DNA from: Platanthera guangdongensis
Lineage: Eukaryota > Streptophyta > Magnoliopsida > Asparagales > Orchidaceae
Length of the DNA: 64,000 nucleotides
NCBI GenBank assembly: GCA_039583875.1
Contig: CM077151.1
Coordinates: 105,232,609-105,296,608 of the forward strand
Direction: 5' to 3'
The notes under the pieces are model-generated. The model was not told where the DNA came from and searched no databases. It saw nothing but the letters and a program-made list of their open reading frames with translations. Made by a program: the position numbers and the translations under genes. Within the stretch, counting starts at the first letter, position 1; each line of letters opens with the position of its first letter. Shown piece by piece: positions 22,366-31,750 of this stretch.

Positions 22366-23939
22366 TGATGCGTTGAACGACAAGTGTACCTGCCGCACAA
22401 GTAATATAAAATGGGCAAATATCACCAAGTATCGATCTCTCAAGGAACACAATAAGGTGGAGTTAATTTTGAGGAGGACTTGAGATTGAAGTCCTTAGGT
22501 TGGCGTTAACACAGGGGGTTTTGATTGTTGCAGAAAAAGAAAATACAACACTAACAACTACACCTATGCAATGCCGCTATGCAATGCTTCGCCAGGCGGG
22601 ATGGAAACTTACACGGGCCGCTATGCATTGAATCGCTGGGCGGATGGACGAGTAGGCTTACGGATGAAGTGATTAGAATGACGTAATGAGGGTCGAGAGC
22701 ACCTATTCGCTACGCACACTACTAGCAATTGCTAGTGCGGCAAAACTGGATGTGGTGGAGGATGGAAAACAAAGGCGCACTTCAAGCAAATAACATAAAT
22801 ATGAAATCACATAGACATAAATGTATACATATGTTTACCAAAATAAGAACAACTTCATCATATACAAGAGATCAAATACACTATCAATAACATGAGAAGA
22901 AAAGTGTGCGAAATCGACATGATCTGAAGTCTTGCTGAGGATTCACGATAGGATTTGATGTGTTGTTAATCCGCATCCTAGCTCAGTCCTCAACTGCGTC
23001 CGGGGTAGAGGAGGTTGTCACTCACTCCCAATGGACCCGTCTTCTTTGTGTCATGATCCGGTGGAGTATGGCACAAACTTCTCCTAGCTTGATGCAGAAA
23101 GCTAGATCAAACCCTTCTTGAAGCTCAAGGATGAAGGTGGAGGCCGAGAGGAAGCTCCGGCTTGGATTTGGCGGTGAAAGCTTGCCCGGAGCACCTCCCT
23201 ATGGTGGAAGATGAAGGGGATCGGATAAACCCTTCCTCGGAGGTGAAAACGGCGGAACAAATGTGCAGCTTCCGGAATCCGGGCGGAACCTGCGAATTTA
23301 TAGACAAGCAGAAATAATAATGCACATGATCACTGGCGCACGACCAGTGGTCGTGCGCACTATGTCCAGTGATCGTGCATAATGGCATGGCAGAACTCAA
23401 GAAAAACTGTGATAACGCACACGAAAAGTGGCGCAAGACCGGTGGTCGTGCGCACTATGTCCAATGGTCGTGCGATTACCCCAAGCAGGACTCCAGGAAA
23501 ATGGAACCAATTCACATGATCAGTGGCGCACGACCGGTGGTCGTGCACACTGTGTCCTGTGGTCATGCGTTTGCCCCAGCAGAATATGGAGATACGAAGA
23601 ATAGTGCGCACGATCAGAGGCCCACGACCAGTGGTCGTGCGCAATAGATCTGATTATCATACGCAGTATTCCTGTTTCTAAATAATCCCGGAACATGCAC
23701 ATGACCCCTGTACCAACAGGAAAACAAATCACTGATATGTGCAGACTTTCCAGGCAATAACAATAAGGAGTACAATTAATAAAACTAACAAAAATACACA
23801 ACCACGGGCCTAAGTGTGCACTTACTATGGAAATAAAGATAAGATGGAATATATACGACAACGAACTAAAAGTGAAGTGCAAGTGAAAGAAAACTAGCCC
23901 AGATGAGTCCAAAAATCACTATATAAATAGGACTCATCA
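22366..23939 (-). repeat. Element 6 5' LTR
   Basis: 1574 bp with perfect inverted ends TGATG...CATCA. The U3 side holds an array of GTGCGCAC and GACCAGTGGTCGTGC words (23325-23645). A CTATGCAATGC-type short repeat lies at 22563-22640. Confidence 0.75.
23325..23645 (-). repeat. GACCAGTGGTCGTGCGCAC palindrome array (element 6 U3)
   Basis: Seven to eight blocks combining the palindromes ACCAGTGGT or ACCGGTGGT and GTGCGCAC, separated by TATGTCC-type spacers. Same layout as the other U3 arrays but with a different word. Confidence 0.75.
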
Positions 23940-24074
23940 GTAGACGCATCACACGTTGGACTTGGGTCCATGTTAAAGCAAGAATACAAATTATAGTGTA
24001 TGGGTCGAGGCAGTTAAAAACTTATGAAAGGAATTACCGCACGCATGATCTAGAATTAGCAGCTATGATCTACG
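23940..24074 (+). pseudogene. Element 7 RNase H, left fragment
   Basis: Start of a gypsy RNase H: VDASHVGLGSMLKQ (23940-23982), then decayed sequence with QLKTYERNYRTHDLELAAMI up to the insertion point. The other half resumes at 61881 as [11 protein letters not shown], so the codon string is continuous once element 8 and one copy of CTACG are taken out. This shows element 7 was already in place when element 8 arrived. Confidence 0.85.
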
Positions 24075-24104
24075 TGTAACACCCCAAATTTGATGAACCA
24101 GAGA

Positions 24105-24440
24105 AGTTCGACGAAATTCTGGGATCGTCGAAGGCCATTCGACTAAACTCAAACTCTAGGCCATTCGATGAAAGTTGAACTCAGGGTCGTTCGATGAAAG
24201 TCGAACTCAGCGCCGTTCAACGAAAGTCGAACTCAGTGTTTTTCGTCGAGCTCAGCGCTGTTCGACGAGTTGAGGGCTTTTCGTCGAGCTCAACGCAGTT
24301 CGTTGAGCTTATGGCCATTTCGTCGAGCGCACGACTTTTAGTCGCGCTCACGCCTTTTTGTCAAGCTCGGGTCTTTTTTTTTCGATCTTGGCTGGTCTTC
24401 GGGCTCTTAGTTGTTCATCGAGCGCAGGCCGATCGTCGAA
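24105..24440 (+). repeat. TTCGACGAA / TCGTCGAGCTC array (element 8 U3)
   Basis: About 18 copies of GTTCGACGAAAGTCGAACTC, TCGTCGAGCTC or close variants, all centred on TCGA or TCGTCGA. The same words recur in the copia element 9 (38090-38400, 41755-42005, 50165-50420, 55310-55600). Confidence 0.8.
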
Positions 24441-24603
24441 GCCTGAACCGTTTGACTAAATTGCTAAAATGTGGTTTGTGGATTGAAATCTTAACCGATT
24501 GTTTTTGCTTCAAGTTTGATCCTGGACCCCAGGATCTTCTACCCGACGGGTTTAGTATGGCTGAGCGGTTCTCTCCCTCATTTGTTCTCATTTTGGAGTT
24601 GAC

Positions 24604-24612
24604 TTAGGGTTT
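24604..24612 (+). promoter_or_regulatory. Telobox-like motif upstream of the LTR start exon
   Basis: TTAGGGTTT, the reverse complement of AAACCCTAA, 143 bases before the candidate ATG. Similar AAACCCT matches lie 160-175 bases before the candidate ATG in the LTRs of elements 10 and 12. Teloboxes are known in plant promoters of translation-related genes. Confidence 0.4.
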
Positions 24613-24754
24613 GATAGAGGGAAAGTATGGAGGAGGAAGAGAGGAGCTTTCTCCGTCTTTAACGAAGCTTTAGAGCTCCGATCATCGTTTTGAGGCCAGA
24701 TCTGTGAAGACGACGCGAAGGCGCTTGTTTTCATCAGTACAAGATAAGAGTTTC

Positions 24755-24778
24755 ATGGCTAGAAAGAGGAGTCGAAGG
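24755..24778 (+). other. Candidate LTR-encoded Gag start exon (element 8)
   Basis: ATG GCT AGA AAG AGG AGT CGA AGG followed by the donor GTAACG; encodes M-A-R-K-R-S-R-R. The gag exon at 26502 opens GTG ACG GGT in the matching frame. In this copy the bases before 26502 are TT, not AG, so the acceptor seems lost. The 3' LTR equivalent (about 60294) has AAG in place of ATG. Confidence 0.6.
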
Positions 24779-26341
24779 GTAACGACACTTCTCCTCTCAG
24801 TTTTAGGATGCGTGCATGGAATCTACACTTTTCTTATTTTCTTTTAAGCATTCTAAGCACCAGATCTCTCAAGTGAGAGGGATTCTGCTTGCCATGGTTC
24901 AAAAGGATCCACCAAGTCTATTGTGTCCTTCCCCGGCATGAAATTGAATTAGAGATCTGCTCTGTTAGTGGATTAAGCATTGTGGGTGAAGCCGTAGCCG
25001 CGACCGTTACTCAGACTCGGTGATGTTGCATTGCGAGCCTTAAGGATTTTGTAGAAATCCGTTATCTGCAAGAAGCGGTCTGTGATGATGTTTTTCTCCC
25101 TTTCTCGTGTGAGTACTTGTGGTCGGAACCGGACCGGGTGGAAATTATAGTACACGCCGGGGCACGGGGATGGTATGGTACAAGTGTCGGAATAGCGTGG
25201 GAAAGGAATGGAATTGTGATGTGATAAGGCAAGGTTTGTCTCTGTGGTCGGCTGGCTAGCCCGTAACGTTGCAAGGTCATGTGTGGAGAGTGTCCCGACG
25301 AGACAAGTCCCCTTCTGTGGAACTGACGAGAACGCCAAGCTTCTGATAAGCCTGGACAATACCAGCTGGATCCCTCTGGGTCTCCTTCGATGGACTTGGT
25401 CCCGATGTTGGAGCCGAGCATGGGTCATCGTGAACAGGTGGGGTCTAGCAAGGGTTCATAACATAAGTTTGTTTTTTGGATGTCAGAACCCTGACGTGAG
25501 AAGTCAGAGTTTGCAGGCAAGCCCGGGTTTTGAGACGCAGAAGCAGGTGGGGCCTTAGCAAGTGTTATGAGTAGTTGCTTGATTGGCATTTGGGGAAATT
25601 AGAAATATCCATGTGTTTGCGGCTTGAATGCTGATGGGCAAAATAGAAGTACCCAATTTGATGATGATGTGATAGAAGCATACGCTTAGGGTGCCATGGG
25701 TGAAACCCAGGATTGCATTCATGCTGCATTATAGGCCCCTTTATTACTTGCTCAACTTCGAAACATGTTTGATGCTTCGGACATCCAAACCTATTTTTTC
25801 CTTTATATGTTATTATTTATTGAATACGAAGTGCTGACCTGCAGGGTGATGGAGAACCCCTGGGTCCGTTAGGGATGACCGGGAGGAGATGTGTTGGTTA
25901 CATAGTTGTGGTCGGCTTTTGCTGACCCATGTTACGACCAATATTTACAAGGCAAGGATCGCAAGAAGGAGCAAGCTCGTAGACCAAAAAGGCCTAAGGC
26001 TCATGAAGTGAACCTTTATCTGCTTATATTTTGATGCTTTGATATGATCATTAAGTTGTAATCCGGCTTGCATGCCAAGGTATCCTAGGAGTGCTTTTGC
26101 ATATTGTTAGGACTGTGATTCAGTTTTGGAATCTTGTTGACTAAGGCCTTAAGGCCATTTTGATAATCCTAGTTGTGGTGGATAACTTCTAGTTCTGTTT
26201 GTTTGTTTCTGCTGATTTATTCTGAATTTTGAGTTGGGTAGACTTATATCATCTTTTAATATTTAAGCTGTGACATGTGTATGTTGTGGGGCCCCAACCG
26301 GACCAATATTATACGGTCATTACAGGGGAGGTGTTACAATT

Positions 26342-26350
26342 TGGTATCAG
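26342..26350 (+). promoter_or_regulatory. Element 8 primer-binding site (tRNA-Met type)
   Basis: TGGTATCAG three bases after the LTR end GTTACA. Confidence 0.8.
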
Positions 26351-26501
26351 ATGGAGGTTAGTGTCCAAGGTAAAGATTCGTGGTCAAATGTCATAATCGG
26401 ATCGCGTAATGAAGTTATCCACCTACGAGTATCGCAGTACTATGAGTGCCCTTGTGACTAGTTCGACGACAAGAAGCTGATTCTTATTCTACTTTTCTTT
26501 T

Positions 26502-27517
26502 GTGACGGGTGAAAGCGATAAGGCGAGGACGTCAAGGCAACGAGAAGAGCCTTCGGTGAGCAGTTCTACTGCTCTAGGTCCGTTAGGCATGGGGGTAACC
26601 CCGACCTATATCTGTTGCATGCTTGCAGAAGCAATGGAGGCAGCCCATGCTGCCACAGCATCGCAGGTTGTGACCCCTGTTGTGCAGGTAGAAACTCCTG
26701 CAACCCCCGATGCGACAACAGCAGTGCAGGCGGAGGAGCTAGACAAGCAAAGCCGTTAGGAGAAAGAGTGATTGTCGGACATGGAGACCAACAAATGAAA
26801 TATTTTCTAAGATTCCATCCTCCAACGTTCAAGGGCGTCGGCACGCCGACCAATGCAGAGGATTTGTGGGCAAGGATTCAATAACTGCTGAGGGCGGCCG
26901 AGACGCCTATAGAGAAGCAAGCTAAGTTTGCAAGTTTCATATTGGAAGGTGATGTTAAGCTGTGGTTGGTGAGCCATAGCGGTCGCTAGTTTCCTGGACG
27001 CACCCTGTCTATAGAGGAGTTCGGGAATGCTTTATTGAAAAAGTACATTCCTGCGTCGACAAGATTAGACCTTCAGAGGCAATTGCTGCACTTTATGCAG
27101 CAGGACAAGACAGTGGACGAGTATGTACATGAGTTTACTCGGTTGGGTCGTTATGCAGGATTGACCATGGCAAATGATGTGGAGAGGGACAACCTCTCCT
27201 ACCATAGGCTGGGGGAGAATCTGAGACAACCCCTCATATCAATGAAGAATGTTGGCTTTAATGAGCTGGTTGAGGCTGCTAGAACGTTAGAAAGCTATTT
27301 TGAGCGAACCCAACATCGTAAGAGTTTTACGACCAAGTAGGGAGAAGGGAAGTCTTCTCAATCTCAAGGAAGCACTGACGAGAGTAAGTGGAAGAAGAAG
27401 TCCAATCCCCATAAGAATTGGAAGAAGGATAGTACGACGTCGGGGGGGGTCTCACTTCAAGTGACCACGATCGTGCTACAAGTGTGGCAAACCGGGCCAC
27501 ATAGCTCATTTTTGGAC
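26502..27517 (+). pseudogene. Element 8 gag, 5' part, interrupted by element 9
   Basis: It opens with GTG ACG GGT GAA AGC and no nearby ATG. The Gag core contains FHPPTFKGVGTPTNAEDLWA (about 26812-26871), a decayed stretch, then EYVHEFTRLGRYAGLTMAND (about 27119-27178). The zinc knuckle CYKCGKPGHIAHF ends exactly at the insertion point, where the family expects the fourth Cys. That TGT is the first codon after element 9 (55808). Breaks: TAG 26757, TAA near 26881, TAG near 26988, TAG 27338 and further frame changes. The remaining 177 bases of gag lie at 55808-55984. Confidence 0.85.
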
Positions 27518-28005
27518 TGAAAGTGAAGGGATAGATAACACTAACTTTAGTGGGGGTGAATAGAGTATAAAAAATATTTTGATTAATTTTTATAGCGGAT
27601 TAAAATAAGTGATATCTATATGTATATGGGCAGAAATAAAACACAAAAATCACAGCACAGAAAAAAACAAATAGAGCAACCAGATGACACAAAAAGTTTA
27701 TAGTGGTTCCCGTAAAACTTGGGTGCATCCACTCTTCTACCACCCTGATAGGAATCCACTACAGGTTTTTGATCAGGTGCCCTGCCACCATAGGTTTTTG
27801 CTCAGGTTCTCTGTCACCACAAGATCTATTTTCAAGGGAGATCTGACAAACATTTGAGCTTTTGACCAGGTGCCCAAAAATCAAACTAAGTCTTTTGATC
27901 AGGAGACTTAACAACCAAGTGATTAACTTTTGAAGGGAGTTAAAAACCCTTTTATAGTGAGGTAAAAAGAAATGCGATATTGTCTTCTCTTTCTTAAAGT
28001 TCTGA
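27518..28005 (-). repeat. Element 9 3' LTR, distal piece
   Basis: It starts TGAAAGTGAAGGGATAGATA on the plus strand, matching 54229 onward (TGAAAGTGAAGGGATAGATC). It is broken at 28005 by element 10. With 37502-38610 it totals 1597 bp against 1579 bp for the other LTR. Confidence 0.9.
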
Positions 28006-28069
28006 TGTAACGCCCCGAAACTCAAAGGAGCAAAGGGGGACGTTTTGGGCCAGTTTTGGGTTCTGGCTG

Positions 28070-28720
28070 CAGGCACACGGCCTGGGACACGGGCGTGTCC
28101 CAGGGCGTGTCAAGCCTGTGTCGACACTAAGGCGTGAAGTCGACACTTTGGTCTCGACATTGTGTCGAGACTGGGCACACGGCCTGCGACACGGGCGTGT
28201 CGCAGGGCGTGTCGACCCGTGTCGACACTTAGCCGTGAAGTCGACACAGTGCTTCGACGTTGTGTCGAGACACGGCACACGGCCTGCGACACGGGCGTGT
28301 CGCAGGGCGTGTCAACCCGTGTCGACACTCGTCCCGCGAAGTCGACACTTTGGTGTCGACAGTGTGTCGAGACATGGCACACGGCCTGCGACACGGGCGT
28401 GTCGCAGGGCGTGCCGACCCGTGTCGACACTTAGCCGCGAAGTGCCGAGACCTTGTACACGGCCTGGAGCCCAGGCGTGTCAAGGTGATACGGGCAAGGA
28501 CACGGGCGTGTCCTAGAACCCGTGCAGTGCTCGGGTTGAAAACGGGAGAAAATCATGGGGTACACGGCCAGCTACACGGCCGTGTCAGATGGAACACGGG
28601 CGTGTCAGCTCGAACACGGGCGTGTTCGATACCCGTGTGAGGTTCCAGGTGATTCGATTTTGACGGCGAATGAGGCACACGGCCCTGGACACGGGCGTGT
28701 GCCAGGCCGTGTTCGGTCCA
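28070..28720 (+). repeat. ACACGGGCGTGT / GTGTCGACAC array (element 10 5' U3)
   Basis: Four successive units of about 110 bases, each holding ACACGGCCTGCGACACGGGC followed by GTGTCGCAGGGCGTGTC and GTGTCGACAC, then looser copies to 28720. The same array is in the 3' LTR at 35260-35910. Many ORFs on both strands cross it; they are repeat artefacts. Confidence 0.85.
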
Positions 28721-28998
28721 GATTGGGCATTTCAGTCCCGAATCGAAGCCGTTCATTTCTTTGACTGAGGATCCAATGGCTGGGGGTTGTTCCTGAAGGG
28801 ATATACCCGGGTTTTGACTTAGAAAACCCTCACTTTTTCACTTGATCTCTCTCCAAACCCTTGGAGAAAGAAAAGCTAAGGCAAGAAGAAGAGGAGCTAG
28901 ATCCGCCATTGGAGGAGCTTCGGAGCTCCGAATCGCAAGCCGACTCCGGATCCACGGAGGCAACGCAAGTGCGGTGATTTCCATCCGATTACTTTTCG

Positions 28999-29022
28999 AT
29001 GGCGCCAAAGAGGACCGCAAGG
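28999..29022 (+). other. Candidate LTR-encoded Gag start exon (element 10)
   Basis: ATG GCG CCA AAG AGG ACC GCA AGG directly followed by the donor GTAACG. It encodes M-A-P-K-R-T-A-R, a short basic N-terminus. Removal of 29023-30531 joins AGG to GTG ACC CGA of the gag ORF with no frame change. The 3' LTR keeps the same exon at 36190-36213. Four different LTRs in the window share this eight-codon design. Confidence 0.7.
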
Positions 29023-30531
29023 GTAACGATCCTCATCTTGAGCATGAGTCGCTCTTTTCTTTGCATAGGAAGCCCGCTCTCGCGAGTTTGCGGAGAGTTG
29101 GAGGCGTTCCTTCGGGTAGATATGTGAAGTCCCCATTGTTTAGCGTCCGTATGCGAGAACGGACATAGGCATTTTGGTTGAAGCCTACCCGGACATGTAG
29201 TTCGGATCGGTGATGTTGCATTGCATAAGGCCGGAGAAGACTCCGTGCTATTTGGTGTTTTCGGGTTTTCTACGCGGTAGATTGCAGCAGGGAGCCTTGG
29301 GGACTAACCCAAAGGTGCACCCGGAAAACTGGGCGGACACGAGGTCTTGCCAACTTGGTGGCCTGAGTGCCAACATGAACATAACGGGGTTATGTGTCTT
29401 GCGGTAGAATGGGAATCGGTGAAAGTTTGACCCGCGCAAATGGCTTAAATTGCCGTTGCGATGTGAGCACGGGTTAGATGGAGCCGTACCCGCTTTATGT
29501 CGTTCGGGTTAGAGAGACCTAAAGGTACATGGCACTCGCCGTTGGCATAGATGGGGGTCTTCGGTGGTCAATGGCTTAAATTGACGTGACCAATACCATG
29601 AAGACGAATTGCTCATAGGAATGGCCGTCTAAGTGGCGGTGGTGAGTCCGGAATGTTAATGGCTTTAATTGACGTGACATCGATCGGTTCGCCGAGAATG
29701 TGCCCTGAGTGCACGGGACGTGTGGCCGTACGAGCCAACGTCTGTGATGAGATGGCTATGGTTATATGCATTGCTCGCTTGTGCTAATGAAATGCAGGGA
29801 AGGAGCATCGCCGCCCCGAGTTGGGGGTGGGATCGTTATAATTTGGTCAGCATTGCTGACCGTTGCTTTGTTTGCCACCGTGCGGTGGTTTGTTTGCTTG
29901 CAGGTGCAGCTGGACCAAGCGGTCAATAGCGGGCTAAAGCCCTTTTTGCGAAGCTGGCCCTCGAAGGCCCAAGTGGAAATGTTTTCTATTTTATTCATGT
30001 ATGGCCGGCCTGCGTGCCGAGGTTGGTAAATCATGTAATAGATAAATGAAACATCTTGTAAGGCCTTAAGGACGACTTTTGAGTATTTTGTAATGACATT
30101 CCTTTTGGTTTTAGTGGACATTCATGCTTGTGCTGGGTTCTTGTTTTGCAACTTATAAATTGCTTCCGCTAGAATGCTCTGTGTAGGACGTTGAGATTAG
30201 TTGGATGGTTTCCATACGTAACCACCCGGTCTGTCTGTGGTATATGGCGTCGGGCCCCGGCCGGACCTACTGCTATATGTTATGCGACGGATAGGGGGTG
30301 TTACAATTTGGTATCAGACTACTGGTTTTGGTTGGGCTTGAATTGAATTCGTGGGCGAATTCTTTTTAAGGGGTGGTAAGCACATTGTGTGCGTCATCGT
30401 TATAACAGTAAAGAGAACCCATGAATGTCCACTTAGGAATGAAAATACTCGTGTTTGAGGAACCTGCGTGTTCCTATAATTGCTGTTTGCAATGTTATTT
30501 GGTCGCTTAACGGTGTTTTGTACCACTATAG
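29023..30531 (+). other. Predicted leader intron spanning LTR, primer site and leader (1509 nt)
   Basis: Donor AAGG|GTAACG; acceptor TTTTGTACCACTATAG|GTGACC. The intron would contain the R/U5 part of the LTR, its 3' end at 30305, the primer-binding site and the noncoding leader. The acceptor is also present in element 2 (CACCTATAG|GTGACG). A spliced RNA would lack the primer site and could serve only as mRNA. Confidence 0.6.
30308..30317 (+). promoter_or_regulatory. Element 10 primer-binding site (tRNA-Met type)
   Basis: TTGGTATCAG just after the LTR end GTTACA, inside the predicted leader intron. Confidence 0.85.
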
Positions 30532-31674
30532 GTGACCCGAAGTGGTGTTGGGCCATCAGAACGCCGAGGTTCTGAGGCTAGTAGTGCACCAGAAGTTGCT
30601 CCCGCAACACCTTTGTCGGCTGAAAATATAAGATTGGTGGCTGAAGCGGTGTTGGCCGTGATAAATGCGCAGCCTGGGAGGCAAGCGCAGCAGCCAGCTC
30701 CTGTGATGGAGCAAGTACCTCTTCAAGAGGCGGAGCCGAGGAGGATGGAGCAAGTGGTTGTAGAACCAATAGTGCCAAGGAGGGCGACTGAGAGGCAGTT
30801 GAAGCATGTAATGAGCTTTAACCCTCCGTTATTCTCGGGGTTGGGAACCCCATCTCAGGCTGAAGACTGGCTCTCTAGGGTGAAGAGAGTCATGACAGCG
30901 ACGGAGACGGAGGAGTGGCAGATGACCACCATTGCTACGTTCCTGTTGGACGGTGAAGCAAGGATGTGGTGGGAAGGCTTGGAGCTGCATCATCTGAGAG
31001 GAAGACAATTGATAGACGTTCCGATGGAAGAGTTCTCGGAATTGTTCTTAGCAAGATACCTCCCTTCTACTCAGAGGATTTCAATGGAGAATGAGTTCCT
31101 GAGGTTGGTGCAGGGTGAGCGAAGCGTGGATGAATATCTCCACGAGTTTACGCGGTTGAGTCGTTATGCGAGCTCTACCATCATGGATGAGGAGCGCAAG
31201 ACTAATCGCTTCTACGAAGGTCTGAGGGATGAGCTGAGACTATTACTGTCGGGGCCGATGACGCAGGGTTTCTTAACCTTGGTCAATACTGCCCGGTCCT
31301 TGGAGAAGGACATGAGGAGTGTACAGGCAAAGAAAGCTTGGGTGAAAAGAAATCTGAGTTTAAAGTGCCGACTACTTCGAAGTCTGGCTATCGGAGGGCT
31401 TTCAAGAAGCATAGGACTTCGGGTCCAGCTCCTTCTGGCGCTTCTGGGGCGACTACGAGTCGGACCCCGGGCGCGTGCTTTACTTGTGGCAAGACGGGGC
31501 ATTTCGCCCGTGATTGTTGGAGCGGACGTCCTAAGTCCGAGAGGAGGCCGGGAGCCACTTATGAAGAGAAGGGCAAGGCGGTGGAATCGACCGCATCCCA
31601 TTATGCTCCGGCCCAACCAAGGGTCTACAATCTTGGCCAACAGGAGGCCATTAAACAAGCTGATGTGGTGACAG
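30532..31674 (+). pseudogene. Element 10 gag (main exon), one frame change
   Basis: Gag starting GTG ACC CGA AGT GGT after CACTATAG. The first in-frame ATG lies 58 codons further in, past residues conserved with element 2, which argues for an upstream start. Core: FSGLGTPSQAEDWLSRVKRV (about 30834-30893), LDGEARMWWEGLELHHLRGR, then EYLHEFTRLSRYASSTIMDE. The frame shifts by one base near 31335; after it the zinc knuckle CFTCGKTGHFARDC (about 31479-31520) and a Gln/Pro-rich tail follow and enter the donor ACAG|GTACGG in phase 1. Gag would form the particle and package RNA. The shift makes this copy defective unless recoded. Confidence 0.85.
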
Positions 31675-31750
31675 GTACGGTTTAATTTATAGCAAGTCAA
31701 TTCCTTTATATGCTTGTTATGCACATGTTACCTTACCACTACTTGTTTAG
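31675..31750 (+). other. Predicted gag-pol intron (element 10), 76 nt
   Basis: Donor GTACGG, acceptor ACTTGTTTAG, pyrimidine-rich 3' side with TTACCTTAC as a possible branch region. Retained: the frame reads GGT ACG GTT TAA, ending Gag. Removed: G|GA gives glycine and continues as [16 protein letters not shown] of protease. Donor and phase are identical in elements 2 and 8. Confidence 0.7.

Larger units (their letters stand above)
19496..23939 (-). mobile_element. Element 6: non-autonomous large LTR element (5' LTR, gag-like, no pol)
   Basis: Minus-strand element with a 5' LTR at 22366-23939, a primer-site region with GTTGCCGGGGAA, a gag-like reading region (22111-20835) and about 1.3 kb of noncoding sequence. 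That noncoding stretch contains AAGTCTGGGGGTGTG on the minus strand (about 19604-19618), a hallmark seen in Athila-like 3' regions. No protease, RT or integrase is present. It sits in the RNase H of element 7 (GTAGACGC resumes at 23940). The left LTR is missing or unrecognised. Confidence 0.6.
24075..26338 (+). repeat. Element 8 5' LTR
   Basis: 2264 bp, TGTAACACCCC...GTGTTACA. U3 has a GTTCGACGAAA / TCGTCGAGCTC word array (about 24105-24440), then a perfect telobox-like TTAGGGTTT (24604-24612), a 5'-UTR-like stretch with GAGCTCCGA, the start-exon candidate (24755-24778) and the conserved block CGGTGATGTTGCATTGC (about 25018-25034). Confidence 0.9.
28006..30305 (+). repeat. Element 10 5' LTR
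   Basis: 2300 bp, TGTAACGCCCC...GTGTTACA. U3 array of ACACGGGCGTGTCGCAGG and GTGTCGACAC words (28070-28720), AAAACCCT telobox-like motif (28823-28830), UTR-like stretch with GGAGCTTCGGAGCTCCGA (about 28914-28931), start-exon candidate (28999-29022), conserved block CGGTGATGTTGCATTGC (29208-29224) and U5. Confidence 0.95.

Noticed and set aside
26360..26375. CAAG|GTAAAG as the donor of a leader intron in element 8, with an upstream ATG at 26351
   Set aside because: It fits frame but is not present in elements 2 or 10, whereas the LTR exon is found in four LTRs.
28110..28640. Several overlapping ORFs of 84-132 codons on both strands (also at 35300-35830 and 10684-11119)
   Set aside because: They arise from the stop-poor palindrome array, read similarly on both strands, and match no protein family.
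28070..28720. Regularly spaced repeats resembling a CRISPR array
   Set aside because: Units are palindromic words with variable spacing inside an LTR, the spacers are not unique sequences, and the genome is a plant.
29870..29905. TTTGCTTGCAG|GTGCAG in the LTR as an acceptor for the start exon
   Set aside because: A good acceptor sequence, but it does not lead to gag in frame; it could be an alternative splice site at most.
30532..30534. GTG as a true non-AUG start codon for gag
   Set aside because: Possible, but the in-frame eight-codon LTR exon with donor, and the AG acceptor before GTG in two copies, explain the lack of ATG better.
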